NCBI RefSeq assembly: GCF_900109285.1
Contig: NZ_FNZQ01000002.1
Coordinates: 124,001-188,000, forward strand
Source of the DNA: Jannaschia helgolandensis
GTDB taxonomy: Bacteria > Pseudomonadota > Alphaproteobacteria > Rhodobacterales > Rhodobacteraceae
Direction: 5' to 3'
DNA: 64,000 nt
A model generated the notes under the pieces. That model was not told where the DNA came from and did no database searches. It saw only the letters and a list, made by a program, of their open reading frames with translations. Positions 44,357-56,877 of the stretch are shown piece by piece. Positions within the stretch are counted from its first letter, which is position 1, and each line of letters begins with the position of its first letter. A program made the translations under genes and the position numbers.

Positions 44357-45001
44357 ATGGCCCGCTCTTCTCCACCTCCCGACAGCCGCGAACCCCATCG
44401 CCCGTCCCCCCTCCGGCACACGATGCTGGAGGACGCGCAGGCCTTCGTTCTGGGCACGACGCTCTGCGCGCTGGGTGTGCAGTTCCTGACTGCCGCCGGT
44501 CTGGTCACTGGACAGACGGCGGGCGCGGCGGTGCTGTTGTCCTATATGGGCGGCTGGAGCTTCGGCGTCTGGTTCTTCCTGCTCAACTTGCCATTCTACG
44601 GTCTGGGTTGGGTCCGCATGGGCCCGCGCTTCGTCGTCAAGACGGTGATTGCCGTGACTATGGTTTCTGTCCTGACGCGCCTGATGCCCCTTGTCGTCAC
44701 CTTCGAGGCATTGAACCCCTGGGCCGCATCGGCCCTGTCGGGCGCGGTTATCGGCATGGGATTGATTGTGATCTTCCGACATGGTGCATCGCTGGGTGGC
44801 ATCGGCATCCTTGCCCTTTGGGTGCAGGAGCGGTTCGGCATACAGGCCGGCTGGGTCCAACTCGGGTTCGACGCCTTGCTGTTCGCGCTGGCCTTCGCCC
44901 TGCTTGACCCGTGGTTGGTTGCCGCATCCCTTTCAGGAGCCGTCGTCGTGAACCTGATCATCGCCACCAATCATCGCCGCGACCGCTACGTGGGGCGCTG
45001 A
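44357..45001 (+). CDS. YitT-family membrane protein
   Basis: 214 residues, five to six membrane segments (AFVLGTTLCALGVQFLTAAG, AAVLLSYMGGWSFGVWFFLL, ALSGAVIGMGLIVIFRHGAS, DALLFALAFALLDP). The motif FRHGASLGGIGILALW is the characteristic part of YitT/DUF161 proteins. Function is unknown in Gram-negatives. The longer start at 44357 is used; a start at 44423 would drop only a polar tail. Its stop overlaps the next ATG by one base. Confidence 0.82.
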   Translation: MARSSPPPDSREPHRPSPLRHTMLEDAQAFVLGTTLCALGVQFLTAAGLVTGQTAGAAVLLSYMGGWSFGVWFFLLNLPFYGLGWVRMGPRFVVKTVIAVTMVSVLTRLMPLVVTFEALNPWAASALSGAVIGMGLIVIFRHGASLGGIGILALWVQERFGIQAGWVQLGFDALLFALAFALLDPWLVAASLSGAVVVNLIIATNHRRDRYVGR

Positions 45002-45330
45002 TGCACTGGCTCTGGCTCATCCTGGCTATCGCATTCGAGACGGTGGGCACGACCGCGCTCAAAGCGTCCGACGGGTTCACCCGCCTCTGGCCGTCGGTCG
45101 TGACGTTGACCTGTTTCGTGACGGCGCTGTTTCTCCTGTCGCTCGTTCTCAGGACGCTTCCGGTCGGGGTGACCTATGCGATCTGGTCCGGCGTCGGGAT
45201 CGTTATGATCGCCATGATCGGCTGGATCGTTTTCGGCCAGCGGTTGGATGCCCCTGCGATCATCGGCATGGGTCTGATCGTTGCCGGCATCGTCATCATG
45301 CAATTGTTCTCATCGACCACCGGGCACTGA
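45001..45330 (+). CDS. Small multidrug resistance (SMR) family protein
   Basis: 109 residues with four membrane helices, the SMR size. The essential membrane glutamate is in ILAIAFETVGTTALK, and the signature VTYAIWSGVGIVMIA with W and G is present. Such proteins export cationic compounds, guanidinium or lipids as antiparallel dimers. It is coupled to the YitT gene. Substrate cannot be told. Confidence 0.9.
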   Translation: MHWLWLILAIAFETVGTTALKASDGFTRLWPSVVTLTCFVTALFLLSLVLRTLPVGVTYAIWSGVGIVMIAMIGWIVFGQRLDAPAIIGMGLIVAGIVIMQLFSSTTGH

Positions 45331-45343
45331 GGCATAGCGGGTG

Positions 45344-45358
45344 ATACGCAGATAATAC
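45344..45358 (+). repeat. Second copy of a 15-base sequence (see 14741)
   Basis: ATACGCAGATAATAC, identical to 14741-14755, in the 44-base gap between the SMR gene and the alaS 3' end. Significance is low. Confidence 0.3.
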
Positions 45359-45374
45359 CAACGTCATCCCCGCA

Positions 45375-48023
45375 TCATACCTTCGATAACGCCTCCCGAA
45401 CCGCCGACAATGCAGCATCGGCCTGAGCGATATTCGCGCCCCCGCCCTGTGCCATCTCAGGACGTCCGCCACCACCGCGACCGCCAAGCGCCTCGACCGC
45501 GGTTTTTACCAGATCGACCGCGGACACCCGCTCCGTCAGGTCCCTGGTGACGCCCACCGCCACCGCAGGCTTGGCCCCCGTATCCGCAATATAAACGATC
45601 ACACCGGACCCGAGCGCCGCTTTCTGCGCATCGATCATCGGTCCGAGATCCTTGCCCGAGACGCCGGAAACAACCTGAAGAACGGTCTTCATGCCATTGA
45701 TTTCAATTGCCTCAGCACCCTCGCCCATCGACAGTTCTCGTCGTAGCTGTGCGACTTCATTTTGCAATGCCTTGCGTTCGTCCATCAAAGCCTTGACCCT
45801 TGTGCCAACCTCATCGGGCTGCGCCTTCAACAGATTGGCCAGTTCCGACATACGACGGTCCTGCGCCTGCAGATGATCCATCGCCGCCTGCCCGGTCAGC
45901 GCCTCGATACGGCGCACGCCCGCGCTGACAGCCTGATCGCCCAACGTAACAAACGCCCCTATTTCGCCGGTATTGCGAACATGTGTGCCACCGCACAGTT
46001 CGATCGAGTAGGTCCGCATATCGCTGCCTTTGCCGGTGTCATCCCTCGACCCCATCGAAACAACGCGGACTTCGTCGCCGTATTTCTCACCGAACAAGGC
46101 CTGCGCCCCCAGATCGCGGGCGGCATCCGGTTCCATGATCCGGGTCGAAACTTCGGAGTTCTGGCGGATGAACGAATTCACTTCGGCTTCGACCTGAGCA
46201 AGTTGCTCCGCTGTGACGGCGTGCCCGTGACTGAAATCAAAGCGCAGACGATCTGAATCATTCAGCGATCCACGCTGAGCGACATGATCGCCAAGGGCTC
46301 TGCGCAATGCCTCATGCAGCAGGTGTGTCGCCGAATGGTTCGCCCGGATCGAACTTCGACGGGCATTGTCGACCGTCAGTTCCGCAGATTGACCCGGCCT
46401 GATCTCGCCTTCGTCGATCTGCGCGATATGCATGAAAACGCCTGCGGATTTCCGCGTGTCAGTAATGGTTGCGCGCCCTGTTTCCGTTTTCAGGACGCCT
46501 GCATCGCCGATCTGACCACCTGATTCAGCGTAAAACGGCGTCTGATTGACCACGATGCTGACCGCATCACCGGCGCGCACCATATCAACCGCCGCCCCAT
46601 CCGAGACGAGGGCAAGCACCTGACCTTCGGCGACTTCTGTGTCGTAGCCCAGGAACTCCGTCGTTCCGTACCTGTCCGCCAGGTCGAACCAGATCGCCGC
46701 ATCCGCCTGTTCGCCCGAGCCGGACCAAGCAGCCCGCGCCCGCGTCTTTTGCTCGGCCATAGCCAAGTCGAATCCATCGCTGTCGACAGACAGACCCTTT
46801 TCGCGCAGGGCATCCTGCGTCAGGTCCAGCGGAAACCCGTAGGTATCGTAGAGTTTGAACGCCGACGCACCGTCCAGGACGCCTCCTTCGGGCAGCGCCT
46901 GGACCTGATCCTCAAGAAGCCGCAACCCCCGATCCAGCGTTGTGCGAAACCGCTCCTCCTCGCCGCGCAATGTCTCCTCGATCATTGACTGCGCGCGCGT
47001 CAATTCAGAATAATGCTGTCCCATCTGCGTGACCAGCGCGGGCACCAGACGATGCATCAACGGATCCTTCGCGCCTGCCTGATGCGCATGCCGCATGGCG
47101 CGCCGCATGATCCTGCGAAGAACATAGCCGCGCCCCTCGTTCGACGGCATCACGCCATCGGCGATCAGGAACGACGTTGACCGCAGGTGGTCGGCAATAA
47201 CCCTGTGATGCACATTTTCAGGGCCATCGGGATCGGTCGACGTGGCCTGGGCCGACGCTTCGATCAGGGCGCGCATAAGGTCGGTGTCGTAGTTGTCATG
47301 CTTGCCCTGCAGCAGCGCGCCTATCCGCTCCAGCCCCATTCCGGTGTCGATCGACTGCATGTCTAGGGGGCGCATCGTGCCATCCTCAAACTGCTCGTTC
47401 TGCATGAAGACAAGGTTCCATATCTCGATGAAACGATCGCCGTCTTCGTCTGGAGTGCCTGGCGGACCACCCGGAATATGCTCGCCGTGATCGTAGAAAA
47501 TCTCGGTGCAGGGTCCGCAAGGCCCCGTCGGCCCCATACGCCAGAAGTTGTCGTCGGTGGCAATGCGGATGATCCGCTCATCCGGCAGGCCCGCGACCTT
47601 CTTCCAGATCGCCGCGGCTTCGTCATCCGTATGATAGACCGTGACCAGCAGGCGGTTCGGATCTATGCCGAACTCCCTGGTCAGCAACTCCCACGCGAAA
47701 TGGATCGCATCGGATTTGAAGTAATCTCCAAAACTGAAATTGCCCAGCATTTCGAAGAACGTATGATGGCGCGCGGTATAGCCGACGTTATCCAGATCAT
47801 TATGTTTGCCACCAGCGCGAACGCATTTCTGGCTGCTCGTCGCGCGATCGTAACTGCGGCTTTCGACGCCGGTGAAGACGTTCTTAAACTGGACCATCCC
47901 TGAATTGACGAACATCAGCGTAGGATCGTTGCGCGGCACAAGCGGCGAACTGGCAACCTTTTCATGACCGTTCTTGGCGAAATAATCCAGGAATGTCGTG
48001 CGGATGTCATTCAAGCTGGCCAT
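45375..48023 (-). CDS. alaS: Alanyl-tRNA synthetase
   Basis: Charges tRNA-Ala. 882 residues, full length. N-terminal catalytic core with [37 protein letters not shown] and GMGLERI; the editing domain with the zinc site [12 protein letters not shown] and CGGTHV; and the C-terminal C-Ala domain with [25 protein letters not shown] precedes the ATG. Lies downstream of recA on the same strand, a common neighbourhood in Rhodobacterales. Confidence 0.96.
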   Translation of the reverse strand: MASLNDIRTTFLDYFAKNGHEKVASSPLVPRNDPTLMFVNSGMVQFKNVFTGVESRSYDRATSSQKCVRAGGKHNDLDNVGYTARHHTFFEMLGNFSFGDYFKSDAIHFAWELLTREFGIDPNRLLVTVYHTDDEAAAIWKKVAGLPDERIIRIATDDNFWRMGPTGPCGPCTEIFYDHGEHIPGGPPGTPDEDGDRFIEIWNLVFMQNEQFEDGTMRPLDMQSIDTGMGLERIGALLQGKHDNYDTDLMRALIEASAQATSTDPDGPENVHHRVIADHLRSTSFLIADGVMPSNEGRGYVLRRIMRRAMRHAHQAGAKDPLMHRLVPALVTQMGQHYSELTRAQSMIEETLRGEEERFRTTLDRGLRLLEDQVQALPEGGVLDGASAFKLYDTYGFPLDLTQDALREKGLSVDSDGFDLAMAEQKTRARAAWSGSGEQADAAIWFDLADRYGTTEFLGYDTEVAEGQVLALVSDGAAVDMVRAGDAVSIVVNQTPFYAESGGQIGDAGVLKTETGRATITDTRKSAGVFMHIAQIDEGEIRPGQSAELTVDNARRSSIRANHSATHLLHEALRRALGDHVAQRGSLNDSDRLRFDFSHGHAVTAEQLAQVEAEVNSFIRQNSEVSTRIMEPDAARDLGAQALFGEKYGDEVRVVSMGSRDDTGKGSDMRTYSIELCGGTHVRNTGEIGAFVTLGDQAVSAGVRRIEALTGQAAMDHLQAQDRRMSELANLLKAQPDEVGTRVKALMDERKALQNEVAQLRRELSMGEGAEAIEINGMKTVLQVVSGVSGKDLGPMIDAQKAALGSGVIVYIADTGAKPAVAVGVTRDLTERVSAVDLVKTAVEALGGRGGGGRPEMAQGGGANIAQADAALSAVREALSKV

Positions 48024-48102
48024 GATCTTCCCTCTGGTACCTTGCGTGTCCGTCCTAGCCCTGGCTCATCCTGTCGACAAGCCAATCCCAATCCCGCGTG
48101 TG

Positions 48103-48119
48103 GAAAGGGCCGCCCTTTC
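48103..48119 (-). terminator. Hairpin between recA and alaS
   Basis: 7-bp stem, GAAAGGG (48103-48109) and CCCTTTC (48113-48119) around CCG, 49 bases behind the recA stop. No T-run; weak terminator at best. Confidence 0.45.
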
Positions 48120-48167
48120 GGACGACCCTTCCCTGATCACGCCACCCGGCGGGACATTCCAGAACCA

Positions 48168-49250
48168 TCAATCGTCGAGGATCTCGTCCCGGATCTCGGT
48201 CTTGTCCGCTTCGCCCATTTGAAAATCCAGTCCGTGCGCCGCGCGGATCTTGTCTTCGATTTCGGTAGCAATCGACGGATTGTCTTTGAGAAACTGCTTG
48301 GAATTCTCACGTCCCTGCCCGATCCGGTCATCGCCGTAACTGTACCAGGCACCGGATTTCTCAACCACACCGGCCTTGACGCCCAGATCGATCAACTCGC
48401 CGGTCTTGGATATTCCCTCGCCATACATGATGTCGAATTCGACGACCTTGAATGGTGGCGCGACCTTGTTCTTGACCACCTTTACCTTGGTGGTGTTGCC
48501 AACAATTTCGTCCCGGTCCTTTACAGCACCGATCCGGCGGATATCCAGGCGGACAGATGCATAGAATTTCAATGCGTTGCCACCCGTTGTCGTCTCCGGT
48601 GAGCCGAACATGACACCGATCTTCATCCGGATCTGGTTGATGAAGATGACCATGCATTTGGATCGGTTAATCGATCCGGTCAGTTTCCGCATCGCCTGAC
48701 TCATCAAGCGCGCATGTACGCCGACCGAGCTGTCGCCCATGTCGCCCTCGAGTTCGGATTTCGGTATTAAAGCGGCCACCGAGTCGACCACCACCATACT
48801 CACCGCGCCCGAACGGACCAAGGTATCGACAATCTCTAGTGCTTGCTCGCCCGTGTCAGGCTGCGAAATCAACAATTCGTTCAGATCGACGCCAAGCTTC
48901 TTGGCATATTGCGGGTCAAGCGCATGTTCCGCATCGACGAATGCACAGACACCGCCGTTCTTTTGCTCTTCCGCGACTGCGTGCAGGGTCAGCGTCGTCT
49001 TGCCGGAGCTTTCCGGGCCATAGATTTCGATGATCCGGCCCTTCGGCAGACCGCCGATACCAAGCGCGATATCGAGGCCGAGCGACCCCGTCGACGTCGC
49101 TTCGATGTCGGGCATCTGGTTCTGCCCGCCCAATTTCATAATGGACCCCTTACCGAACTGACGTTCGATTTGGGCCAAGGCGCTGTCGAGCGCCTTCTGC
49201 TTGTCCGCGCTACGTTTGTCAGCCATGTCGAGTAGGTTCGCCGTTGCCAT
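48168..49250 (-). CDS. recA: Recombinase RecA
   Basis: Strand-exchange ATPase and SOS co-protease. 360 residues. Walker A GPESSGKT at 78-85, followed by [12 protein letters not shown] and [10 protein letters not shown] (Walker B), L2-loop region [21 protein letters not shown]-terminus is acidic ([16 protein letters not shown]), as usual. The start at 49250 begins the conserved MATANLLD. Two SOS boxes lie upstream. Confidence 0.97.
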   Translation of the reverse strand: MATANLLDMADKRSADKQKALDSALAQIERQFGKGSIMKLGGQNQMPDIEATSTGSLGLDIALGIGGLPKGRIIEIYGPESSGKTTLTLHAVAEEQKNGGVCAFVDAEHALDPQYAKKLGVDLNELLISQPDTGEQALEIVDTLVRSGAVSMVVVDSVAALIPKSELEGDMGDSSVGVHARLMSQAMRKLTGSINRSKCMVIFINQIRMKIGVMFGSPETTTGGNALKFYASVRLDIRRIGAVKDRDEIVGNTTKVKVVKNKVAPPFKVVEFDIMYGEGISKTGELIDLGVKAGVVEKSGAWYSYGDDRIGQGRENSKQFLKDNPSIATEIEDKIRAAHGLDFQMGEADKTEIRDEILDD

Positions 49251-49299
49251 GATTTCGGCCCTTGTTGCATGCTGCCGCAGGCGCGGCAATCTGGTTATC

Positions 49300-49314
49300 G
49301 TTCACGTCTTGTTC
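49300..49314. promoter_or_regulatory. LexA (SOS) box 1 upstream of recA
   Basis: GTTC-ACGTCTT-GTTC, the alphaproteobacterial GTTC-N7-GTTC box, on the plus strand (GAAC-N7-GAAC as read by recA), 50 bases upstream of the recA ATG. Confidence 0.6.
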
Positions 49315-49327
49315 CCTGAATGATATG

Positions 49328-49342
49328 GAACATATACGGAAC
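49328..49342. promoter_or_regulatory. LexA (SOS) box 2 upstream of recA
   Basis: GAAC-ATATACG-GAAC on the plus strand, which reads GTTC-N7-GTTC in the recA direction, 78 bases upstream of the recA ATG. Opposite orientation to box 1, start-to-start distance 28 bp. This is the more likely recA operator; it also lies 87 bases before the sulfotransferase-like ATG. Confidence 0.75.
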
Positions 49343-49428
49343 AGTTACAAGCCCTTTGGACTTGCCCCATCGTGGCGACACAGGGTTAAAGAAGCGTTAC
49401 CGGCAATTTTGCCAACCCGGAGGACGAG

Positions 49429-50007
49429 ATGCTCATATTCTGGAAGGCCAGGCTGGCAATTCTTGCGGTGCCCAAAACCGGGACGACGGCGCTGGAGTTA
49501 GCACTTGCTCCGCATGCTGACGCAGCAATACTCAATCCACCGGGTCTGAAGCATTGCACTGTAAAAAAGTATCGCCGGGAATTGGCCGGTTTCTTCGAAC
49601 AAAAGGGGAAGCGTCCGCTCGAGTTGCTGGCAGTGATGCGCGAACCCGTCTCTTGGCTTGGTAGCTGGTATCGCTATCGGTCGCGGCCGGGCCTGTCCGG
49701 ACAACCCAACTCGACGGCAGGAATAAGTTTCGACAGTTTCGTCGCCTCCTATCTAGCCGATCCGCAGCCACCTTTCGCTCGCGTCGGATCGCAAGCACAG
49801 TTTCTGGACGGTGGCGTGGACCATCTGTTTCGTCACGGCGACACCGATGGGCTGCTACGCTTTCTAGAAGGCCGCATCGGGATGAAAATCGACCTCGAAA
49901 AAACGAATGTCTCGCCCGGAGGAGATCTCGATCTGTCTGACGAAATGCATTCAAGATTGAAGAGCGAACGCGTCAAAGACTTCGATATCTGGGATGGAAT
50001 CGGCTAG
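49429..50007 (+). CDS. Sulfotransferase-like protein
   Basis: 192 residues. The N-terminal LAILAVPKTGTTALELAL resembles the PAPS phosphosulfate-binding loop (PKTGTT), and LLAVMREPVSWLGSWYRYR the 3'-phosphate motif with the conserved R and S. The chain is short for the family, and the C-terminal acceptor part is small. CGGAGGACGAG precedes the ATG. Divergent from recA, convergent with cckA. Acceptor molecule unknown. Confidence 0.75.
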   Translation: MLIFWKARLAILAVPKTGTTALELALAPHADAAILNPPGLKHCTVKKYRRELAGFFEQKGKRPLELLAVMREPVSWLGSWYRYRSRPGLSGQPNSTAGISFDSFVASYLADPQPPFARVGSQAQFLDGGVDHLFRHGDTDGLLRFLEGRIGMKIDLEKTNVSPGGDLDLSDEMHSRLKSERVKDFDIWDGIG

Positions 50008-50041
50008 GATACGCGATGGAAAAAACCCGACCCAAAAGCTA

Positions 50042-52723
50042 TTACAAAAGCGCGCGTTCGACCGTCCGCGTCAGATCCGAGAGCGAGAAGGGTTTGGGCA
50101 AAAATACGGAATTGGGGACAGGGACGCTGGTTTCGGACAGTGCATCCTGAGTATATCCGGACATGAAAACAGTTCGCACATCCGGTCTCATCTTCATCGC
50201 CTCGCGTACCCAGCTGGGTCCATCCAGTCCGGGCATCATTACGTCCGTGACGAAGAGATCGACCAGAAGGTTGCGATCTGACAATTGTGCTAGTGCGGAT
50301 TCGGCGTCTTCCGCCTCCATCACCTCATATCCGCGCAATCGTAACGCGCGGGACGCAAAGGCGCGAACGGGGGCCTCATCCTCGACAAGGAGAACAACCG
50401 GCTTGGTGGGCTGAAGATCGCACTTGTCGACATCGGATGAGACCTTGGACTCTGCCTGTTTGCCAGCAAATGGCAACGTCTTCGGCTCGTCGACAGCATC
50501 AGGTGGTGTCGGGTGCGACAACGGATCAGATCGTGAAGTTTCCAGAACGCCGCGCAGCATGGCCGACATTTCGCCTTCCCCCTCCGCCGGTTTCGGGGCA
50601 TCGACGACTTCCCCATCGAATGCGCTATCGCTTATGGTGGATATGGAACCATCAGGGTCGTTTCCAACTTCGCCATCGTCCCTCGCCCCATCCGAGCTAT
50701 GGTGGGTGGATGTCTTAATGGTTTGAGTAAGATCGGAAACAGGCTCGGGGACAGGCAGTTGGTCGAGTGCGCGGTCAACCGGTGCGGCGGTCGCGTCAGG
50801 GAGGTCTGGCGCTTCGACAAGTTCCGCTTCGGCGGCATCGGTCAGCGCCGGAAAATACAGGCTGAAACGGGTGCCCTGCCCCGGCGTGCTGTCGGCAAAA
50901 ATGTAACCGCCCGATTGCTTGACGATCCCGTAGGCCATGCTCAGCCCCAGGCCTGTTCCTTCGCCGGGACGTTTGGTCGTGAAAAACGGCTCGAAAATGC
51001 GGGAAAGGTTATCGATTGTTATACCGGTTCCCTCATCCGTCACGCTGACGATTACATATTGACCCGATGGAACGGAGACTCGATCCCTTAACAGAGGAGC
51101 AGGAAGATATCTGCACTCCGTCTCGATCAGGATCTCGCCGCCGTCTGGCATCGCATCACGCGCATTGACCACGAGGTTCATCAGAACCTGTTCAAGTTGC
51201 CGCCTGTCTCCCCGGATCGGAATCAGCGCAGGATCGTGCTCAAGCCGCAGAATTACGCGATCGCCGACCAAGCGGTTCAGCAAATGCGCAAGATCTCCCA
51301 GCGTATCCCGAAGGTCGATAGGACGCATCTCCAGCGTCTGCTTGCGGGAAAATGCCAGCAGCTGACCGACCAGAGCGGCTGCGCGATTGGCGTTTTGCGT
51401 GATCTGAGTCAGATCTGCGTGATCCTCATCGCCTTCGCCATGCCGCAACATGAGAAGGTCGCAATGACCCGATATGGCGGTCAGCAGATTGTTGAAATCA
51501 TGAGCGACGCCGCCGGCCAGCTGACCGATCGCCTGCATTTTCTGGCTTTGGACGAATTGCGCTTCCAGAGTCTTGAGTTCGGTCGCATCGTTGAGAACCG
51601 CCAGAAGCCCACCTTCGCCATCGCCAAGCGGACGACCGAGCGTGATCTGAAGATAGGTCTCGACCTCGGCACCGGTCACGCGGACGACCTCGGCGCGGTA
51701 AAGACCGCGACCGGCCGCCGCTTCGCTGACCCATTCGCGGACACTGCGGCCCAATCCCTCGACCAACGCTGCAAGCCTGCTTTCGGTCCCCGTGTTCGTC
51801 GCAGGCAGGAGTTCACGGGCCTGCCGGTTCGCAAAGGCCACCCTCCCGCTGCTGTCCAACCGCAACAGCGCGACCGGCAGAGCATCGAGCGCGACCTGAC
51901 CATCCGTACTATCGCCGGAGGGCAGAACGAAAACCTCTTGCCGACCGTTCACAGGCGCGGACAAAACGACCCGCACGCTTTCAGCGCCATTCTTGGCAAC
52001 AAGGCGGTTCAGTCCGCCGTTGACCAACGGAACTTCTTCGAACAGGTCGCGCAAACGTTTGACCCGCCGGCCAGCGGCAGTGCGGAGAACTTCGTTCATA
52101 TAAAGAATCGTGCCGGAGGGTCCGAATGTCAGCATCGGAAGACCGATACCGTCCGCAGACCGGGGTGGCCGATCGACCAGATCCTCCAGTCGCCAGAGAT
52201 GCCCGCCCGGAATCCGGTGGACTGCAACGCGAACATGACCTCTTCGGGTCACGACATCTTCGCGCGCAGCTTTCTCGTCTATGGCGGCACTGCGCAGCCG
52301 GTGCACCACAGCATCGGGATTGGCGAAGAGCGGTTCGAGCGCGCGAGTCATTGTGCCGCCGTCCTGAACGCCGAACCGCTCCGTCGCAGCGCGGTTCTGC
52401 GCGAAAATTGCCCCGATCTCGTCCGTGCAGAAGCCGGGCGCGCTGTCATATTCGAGAAATTCCATCACGATCCGAAGTCGGCGATGCGATATCCATGCCA
52501 TGATCCATGTCGCGACATGCAGTGCGGCGACGATTGTAGTCAATGCCATCGCTGCCGTGAGAAACAGCGCATTCGGCATCGCGCCAGCTGAAACGAATGC
52601 CATCGCAACTGCGCCCACTGCAACAACGAGAAGGACAATCGATCCGGTGCGAAGCCTTCGTAGGAGTATTGTCGTCTCGCCCAAGCCCTCGCCTCCGGAC
52701 CGATCCCCGCAAGGAGCGGTCAC
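50042..52723 (-). CDS. cckA: Hybrid sensor kinase CckA
   Basis: Kinase and phosphatase at the top of the CckA-ChpT-CtrA relay. 893 residues: two membrane helices (about 26-75), two PAS-like regions (about 190-270 and 275-385), DHp with the phospho-histidine H408 in [19 protein letters not shown] domain with N520 region [29 protein letters not shown], and a C-terminal receiver with D827 in [14 protein letters not shown]. Between CA (end about 627) and receiver (start about 775) is an acidic, low-complexity linker of about 145 residues that is unusually long. Its partner chpT is at 22552; ctrA is not in the window. Confidence 0.92.
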   Translation of the reverse strand: MTAPCGDRSGGEGLGETTILLRRLRTGSIVLLVVAVGAVAMAFVSAGAMPNALFLTAAMALTTIVAALHVATWIMAWISHRRLRIVMEFLEYDSAPGFCTDEIGAIFAQNRAATERFGVQDGGTMTRALEPLFANPDAVVHRLRSAAIDEKAAREDVVTRRGHVRVAVHRIPGGHLWRLEDLVDRPPRSADGIGLPMLTFGPSGTILYMNEVLRTAAGRRVKRLRDLFEEVPLVNGGLNRLVAKNGAESVRVVLSAPVNGRQEVFVLPSGDSTDGQVALDALPVALLRLDSSGRVAFANRQARELLPATNTGTESRLAALVEGLGRSVREWVSEAAAGRGLYRAEVVRVTGAEVETYLQITLGRPLGDGEGGLLAVLNDATELKTLEAQFVQSQKMQAIGQLAGGVAHDFNNLLTAISGHCDLLMLRHGEGDEDHADLTQITQNANRAAALVGQLLAFSRKQTLEMRPIDLRDTLGDLAHLLNRLVGDRVILRLEHDPALIPIRGDRRQLEQVLMNLVVNARDAMPDGGEILIETECRYLPAPLLRDRVSVPSGQYVIVSVTDEGTGITIDNLSRIFEPFFTTKRPGEGTGLGLSMAYGIVKQSGGYIFADSTPGQGTRFSLYFPALTDAAEAELVEAPDLPDATAAPVDRALDQLPVPEPVSDLTQTIKTSTHHSSDGARDDGEVGNDPDGSISTISDSAFDGEVVDAPKPAEGEGEMSAMLRGVLETSRSDPLSHPTPPDAVDEPKTLPFAGKQAESKVSSDVDKCDLQPTKPVVLLVEDEAPVRAFASRALRLRGYEVMEAEDAESALAQLSDRNLLVDLFVTDVMMPGLDGPSWVREAMKMRPDVRTVFMSGYTQDALSETSVPVPNSVFLPKPFSLSDLTRTVERALL

Positions 52724-52816
52724 CCTAGAATCGTTCTCACGCTTTTTATGGCCGCAAAAGTATTAAGACGCTCTTAACGACACCGCCCGATCCATAGCAT
52801 GATCGTGATCCGACCC

Positions 52817-53989
52817 CTAGCTTTCACGCTTGAGAAGACAAACGTGAAAGCCGTCGTGACCACCGTCGACTGGCAGGCTGGACCATTGGTCACCAATGGC
52901 GACATCACGATGGCGGTTCAGCGCTGACACCGCACGATCGGCATTTTCGCGCGCCAGAATGGAACAGGTCATGTAGGCGATCCATCCTCCCGGGCGCGTC
53001 AGGGCGATCGCCCGGTCCAGGATGGCGTCCTGCGTTTGCGTCAGCTCGGTCAGGCGGGCCTCGGTCAGTCGCCATTTGGCGTCGGGTGCACGGCGCCAGC
53101 TGCCGCTACCGGAACAGGGAACATCCGCGACCACACCATCGAAGGGCGCTGCACCTTCCGGGGCCGTGATCTGACTGATCCGCGCACCGGCACGTGCGGT
53201 GCGGGCGGGCAGATCGCGCATCCGGGCCGGATCCGCGTCATGGGCGAAAACCTGTTCCGGACCCCTTGCTGCAAGGGCAAGTGCCTTACCTCCGCCGCCG
53301 GCACAGAGATCCAGTATCCGCGCATCAGGCGATACCGGGATGCGGTCAACAAGGGCCTGAGACCCGGCGTCCTGTAACTCCCATAAACCGTCCCTGAACG
53401 ACGGCAGAGCGGTCAGACCACGCGGTGTGCCGGTCAGGCGGATAGCCGTGGGCGACGCCGCGTCCGGTTCGGCTGCCACGCCTTCCTCGGATAATTTCGC
53501 GAGCAGGTCCTGCCGCGTGATACGGGCAATGTTGGCGCGCAGAAAGACTGGCGCGCGGGTACGCAGGGCAAGGGCCACATGCTCGGCGGCACTGCCCAGA
53601 TCGGCGCGCAGGATCGGCAAAAGCCAATCGGGCATATCGAGGCGGACGGCATCGGGTGCGGGGCCAAGATCGACAGGCGGAGATATCGGCTCCGGCGCAT
53701 GGCCTTGTCCATTGAAAATGGACTTAACGTCAACGTCTTCACCGATCAAACGCCCTGCCATGATCGCGCGCGCGATACCTGGCGCAATCTCCGCCTCTCC
53801 GCCAATCCACGCCGATGACCGCAATGTGCGAAGCGCGTCGAATACGTGGTCCCGAACCGCCGTGCGGTCCTTCGACCCGGCGTAGCGACTGCCGCGCGCC
53901 CAGACCGTCAGCTCCCGCTCGGCCGCGCCACCGTCGAGGATACGGTCCAATATCTCGATTGCGGCCTGAACGCGCGCGCCGGGGGTCAC
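52817..53989 (-). CDS. rsmB: 16S rRNA cytosine-5 methyltransferase (RsmB/RsmF type)
   Basis: SAM-dependent m5C methylase of 16S rRNA. 390 residues with a short N-terminal NusB-like region and a Fmu-type catalytic domain: ILDLCAGGGGKALALA (SAM site), DVPCSGSGSWRRAPDAKW (motif IV with the catalytic loop Cys), and AYMTCSILARENADRAV (motif VI with the nucleophile Cys). Starts with GTG, preceded by AAGGT. Sits 36 bases behind guaB on the same strand. RsmB or RsmF cannot be separated with certainty. Confidence 0.88.
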   Translation of the reverse strand: MTPGARVQAAIEILDRILDGGAAERELTVWARGSRYAGSKDRTAVRDHVFDALRTLRSSAWIGGEAEIAPGIARAIMAGRLIGEDVDVKSIFNGQGHAPEPISPPVDLGPAPDAVRLDMPDWLLPILRADLGSAAEHVALALRTRAPVFLRANIARITRQDLLAKLSEEGVAAEPDAASPTAIRLTGTPRGLTALPSFRDGLWELQDAGSQALVDRIPVSPDARILDLCAGGGGKALALAARGPEQVFAHDADPARMRDLPARTARAGARISQITAPEGAAPFDGVVADVPCSGSGSWRRAPDAKWRLTEARLTELTQTQDAILDRAIALTRPGGWIAYMTCSILARENADRAVSALNRHRDVAIGDQWSSLPVDGGHDGFHVCLLKRES

Positions 53990-54025
53990 GCGCCATACCT
54001 TGGGTCAGTCATGTCAGGCCGCCTC

Positions 54026-55890
<1,865 letters not shown>

Positions 55891-56727
55891 TCAAAGCGGC
55901 GGCGCGATCAGCACGTCGCAGGGCGCATTCAGCGCCACGTCCTCGGCCGTCGACCCAAGAAGGATACGGGCCAGCCCGGTGCGCGCGTGTCGCCCCATTG
56001 CCAGAAGGTCGGCGCCATGCTCCGCCGCGTATCGGCGCAGAACATGCCCCGCCGGACCTATGATCACATCCGTCGCGGGCGGCGTGCCGTCCTGCACCAT
56101 CTCCATTGCCGCGCGCTGCAGTTTCGACCGCAGACGATCGAGGGCTTCCGCCGGAATCGTACCGCCCGTCTCGAACCCATAGGGCGTGCCAGCAACCGGG
56201 TCCTGCCACGCATGGATCAGCGTCATCGCGGCCGATGGCGCGAAATCCTGCACTGCTTTCGCTGCAGCCTCGCCGGCCGGGGAAAAATCCCAGCCGATCG
56301 TAACGGTTTCATATGTACCCTCCGGTCGACCAACGGCGACGAGAACCGGCACATCGACACTGCGCAACAGCCGCGACAGCGTTGGTGCGCCGAAGACATC
56401 CGCCAGGCCCCGACGCCGATGGCTGCCGACAACCAAAAGGTCGATATCCCGTTCGCGCATCAATTTGGGCAAAAGGCTATCGAGATGGCCGGCCTCTACG
56501 TCCAGGGACGGTGACAGGTCGGCGAGCGCGGGGTTTTCGGCCACCATGGCCGACAGCGTCGCCTCCACCTCGGTGGTCTGGGCAAGCAACATCGCACCGG
56601 GCAAGTCTTCATCTATGACGTGAATAATGTGCAGCGCGGCCCCCGTGTCGCGGGCCAGATGTGCGGCGCGCAGCACGGCGCGGTCAGACCGCGCGCTTAG
56701 ATCGGTAGCGGCAAGAATTGTTTTCAT
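55891..56727 (-). CDS. Universal stress protein, two UspA domains in tandem
   Basis: 278 residues. First domain starts [15 protein letters not shown] and carries [23 protein letters not shown]; second ends with the ATP-binding pattern [25 protein letters not shown] (G-x2-G-x9-GST). So the second half probably binds ATP; the first motif is imperfect. AGGAGGTTCCG precedes the ATG. Divergent from thrS. Role in stress survival is from the family. Confidence 0.9.
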   Translation of the reverse strand: MKTILAATDLSARSDRAVLRAAHLARDTGAALHIIHVIDEDLPGAMLLAQTTEVEATLSAMVAENPALADLSPSLDVEAGHLDSLLPKLMRERDIDLLVVGSHRRRGLADVFGAPTLSRLLRSVDVPVLVAVGRPEGTYETVTIGWDFSPAGEAAAKAVQDFAPSAAMTLIHAWQDPVAGTPYGFETGGTIPAEALDRLRSKLQRAAMEMVQDGTPPATDVIIGPAGHVLRRYAAEHGADLLAMGRHARTGLARILLGSTAEDVALNAPCDVLIAPPL

Positions 56728-56877
56728 CGGAACCTCCTGTTCGATGGGATGGCTACACCCTGCGGCCTTCGACTAGCCGGACGCCTTGACGTGGAACAAA
56801 CCCGCCGCCAAAAGCGCCCCATCATACCCGCAATCGGGCGTTCCGTGGGCGCCAAAACGACGGAGGACTCAGATAAG

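Noticed and set aside
14741-45358. Identical 15-base sequence in two gaps taken as a shared regulatory element
   Set aside because: By rough count about one or two 15-base matches are expected by chance in 64 kb, so identity alone does not support a function; kept only as a low-confidence repeat.
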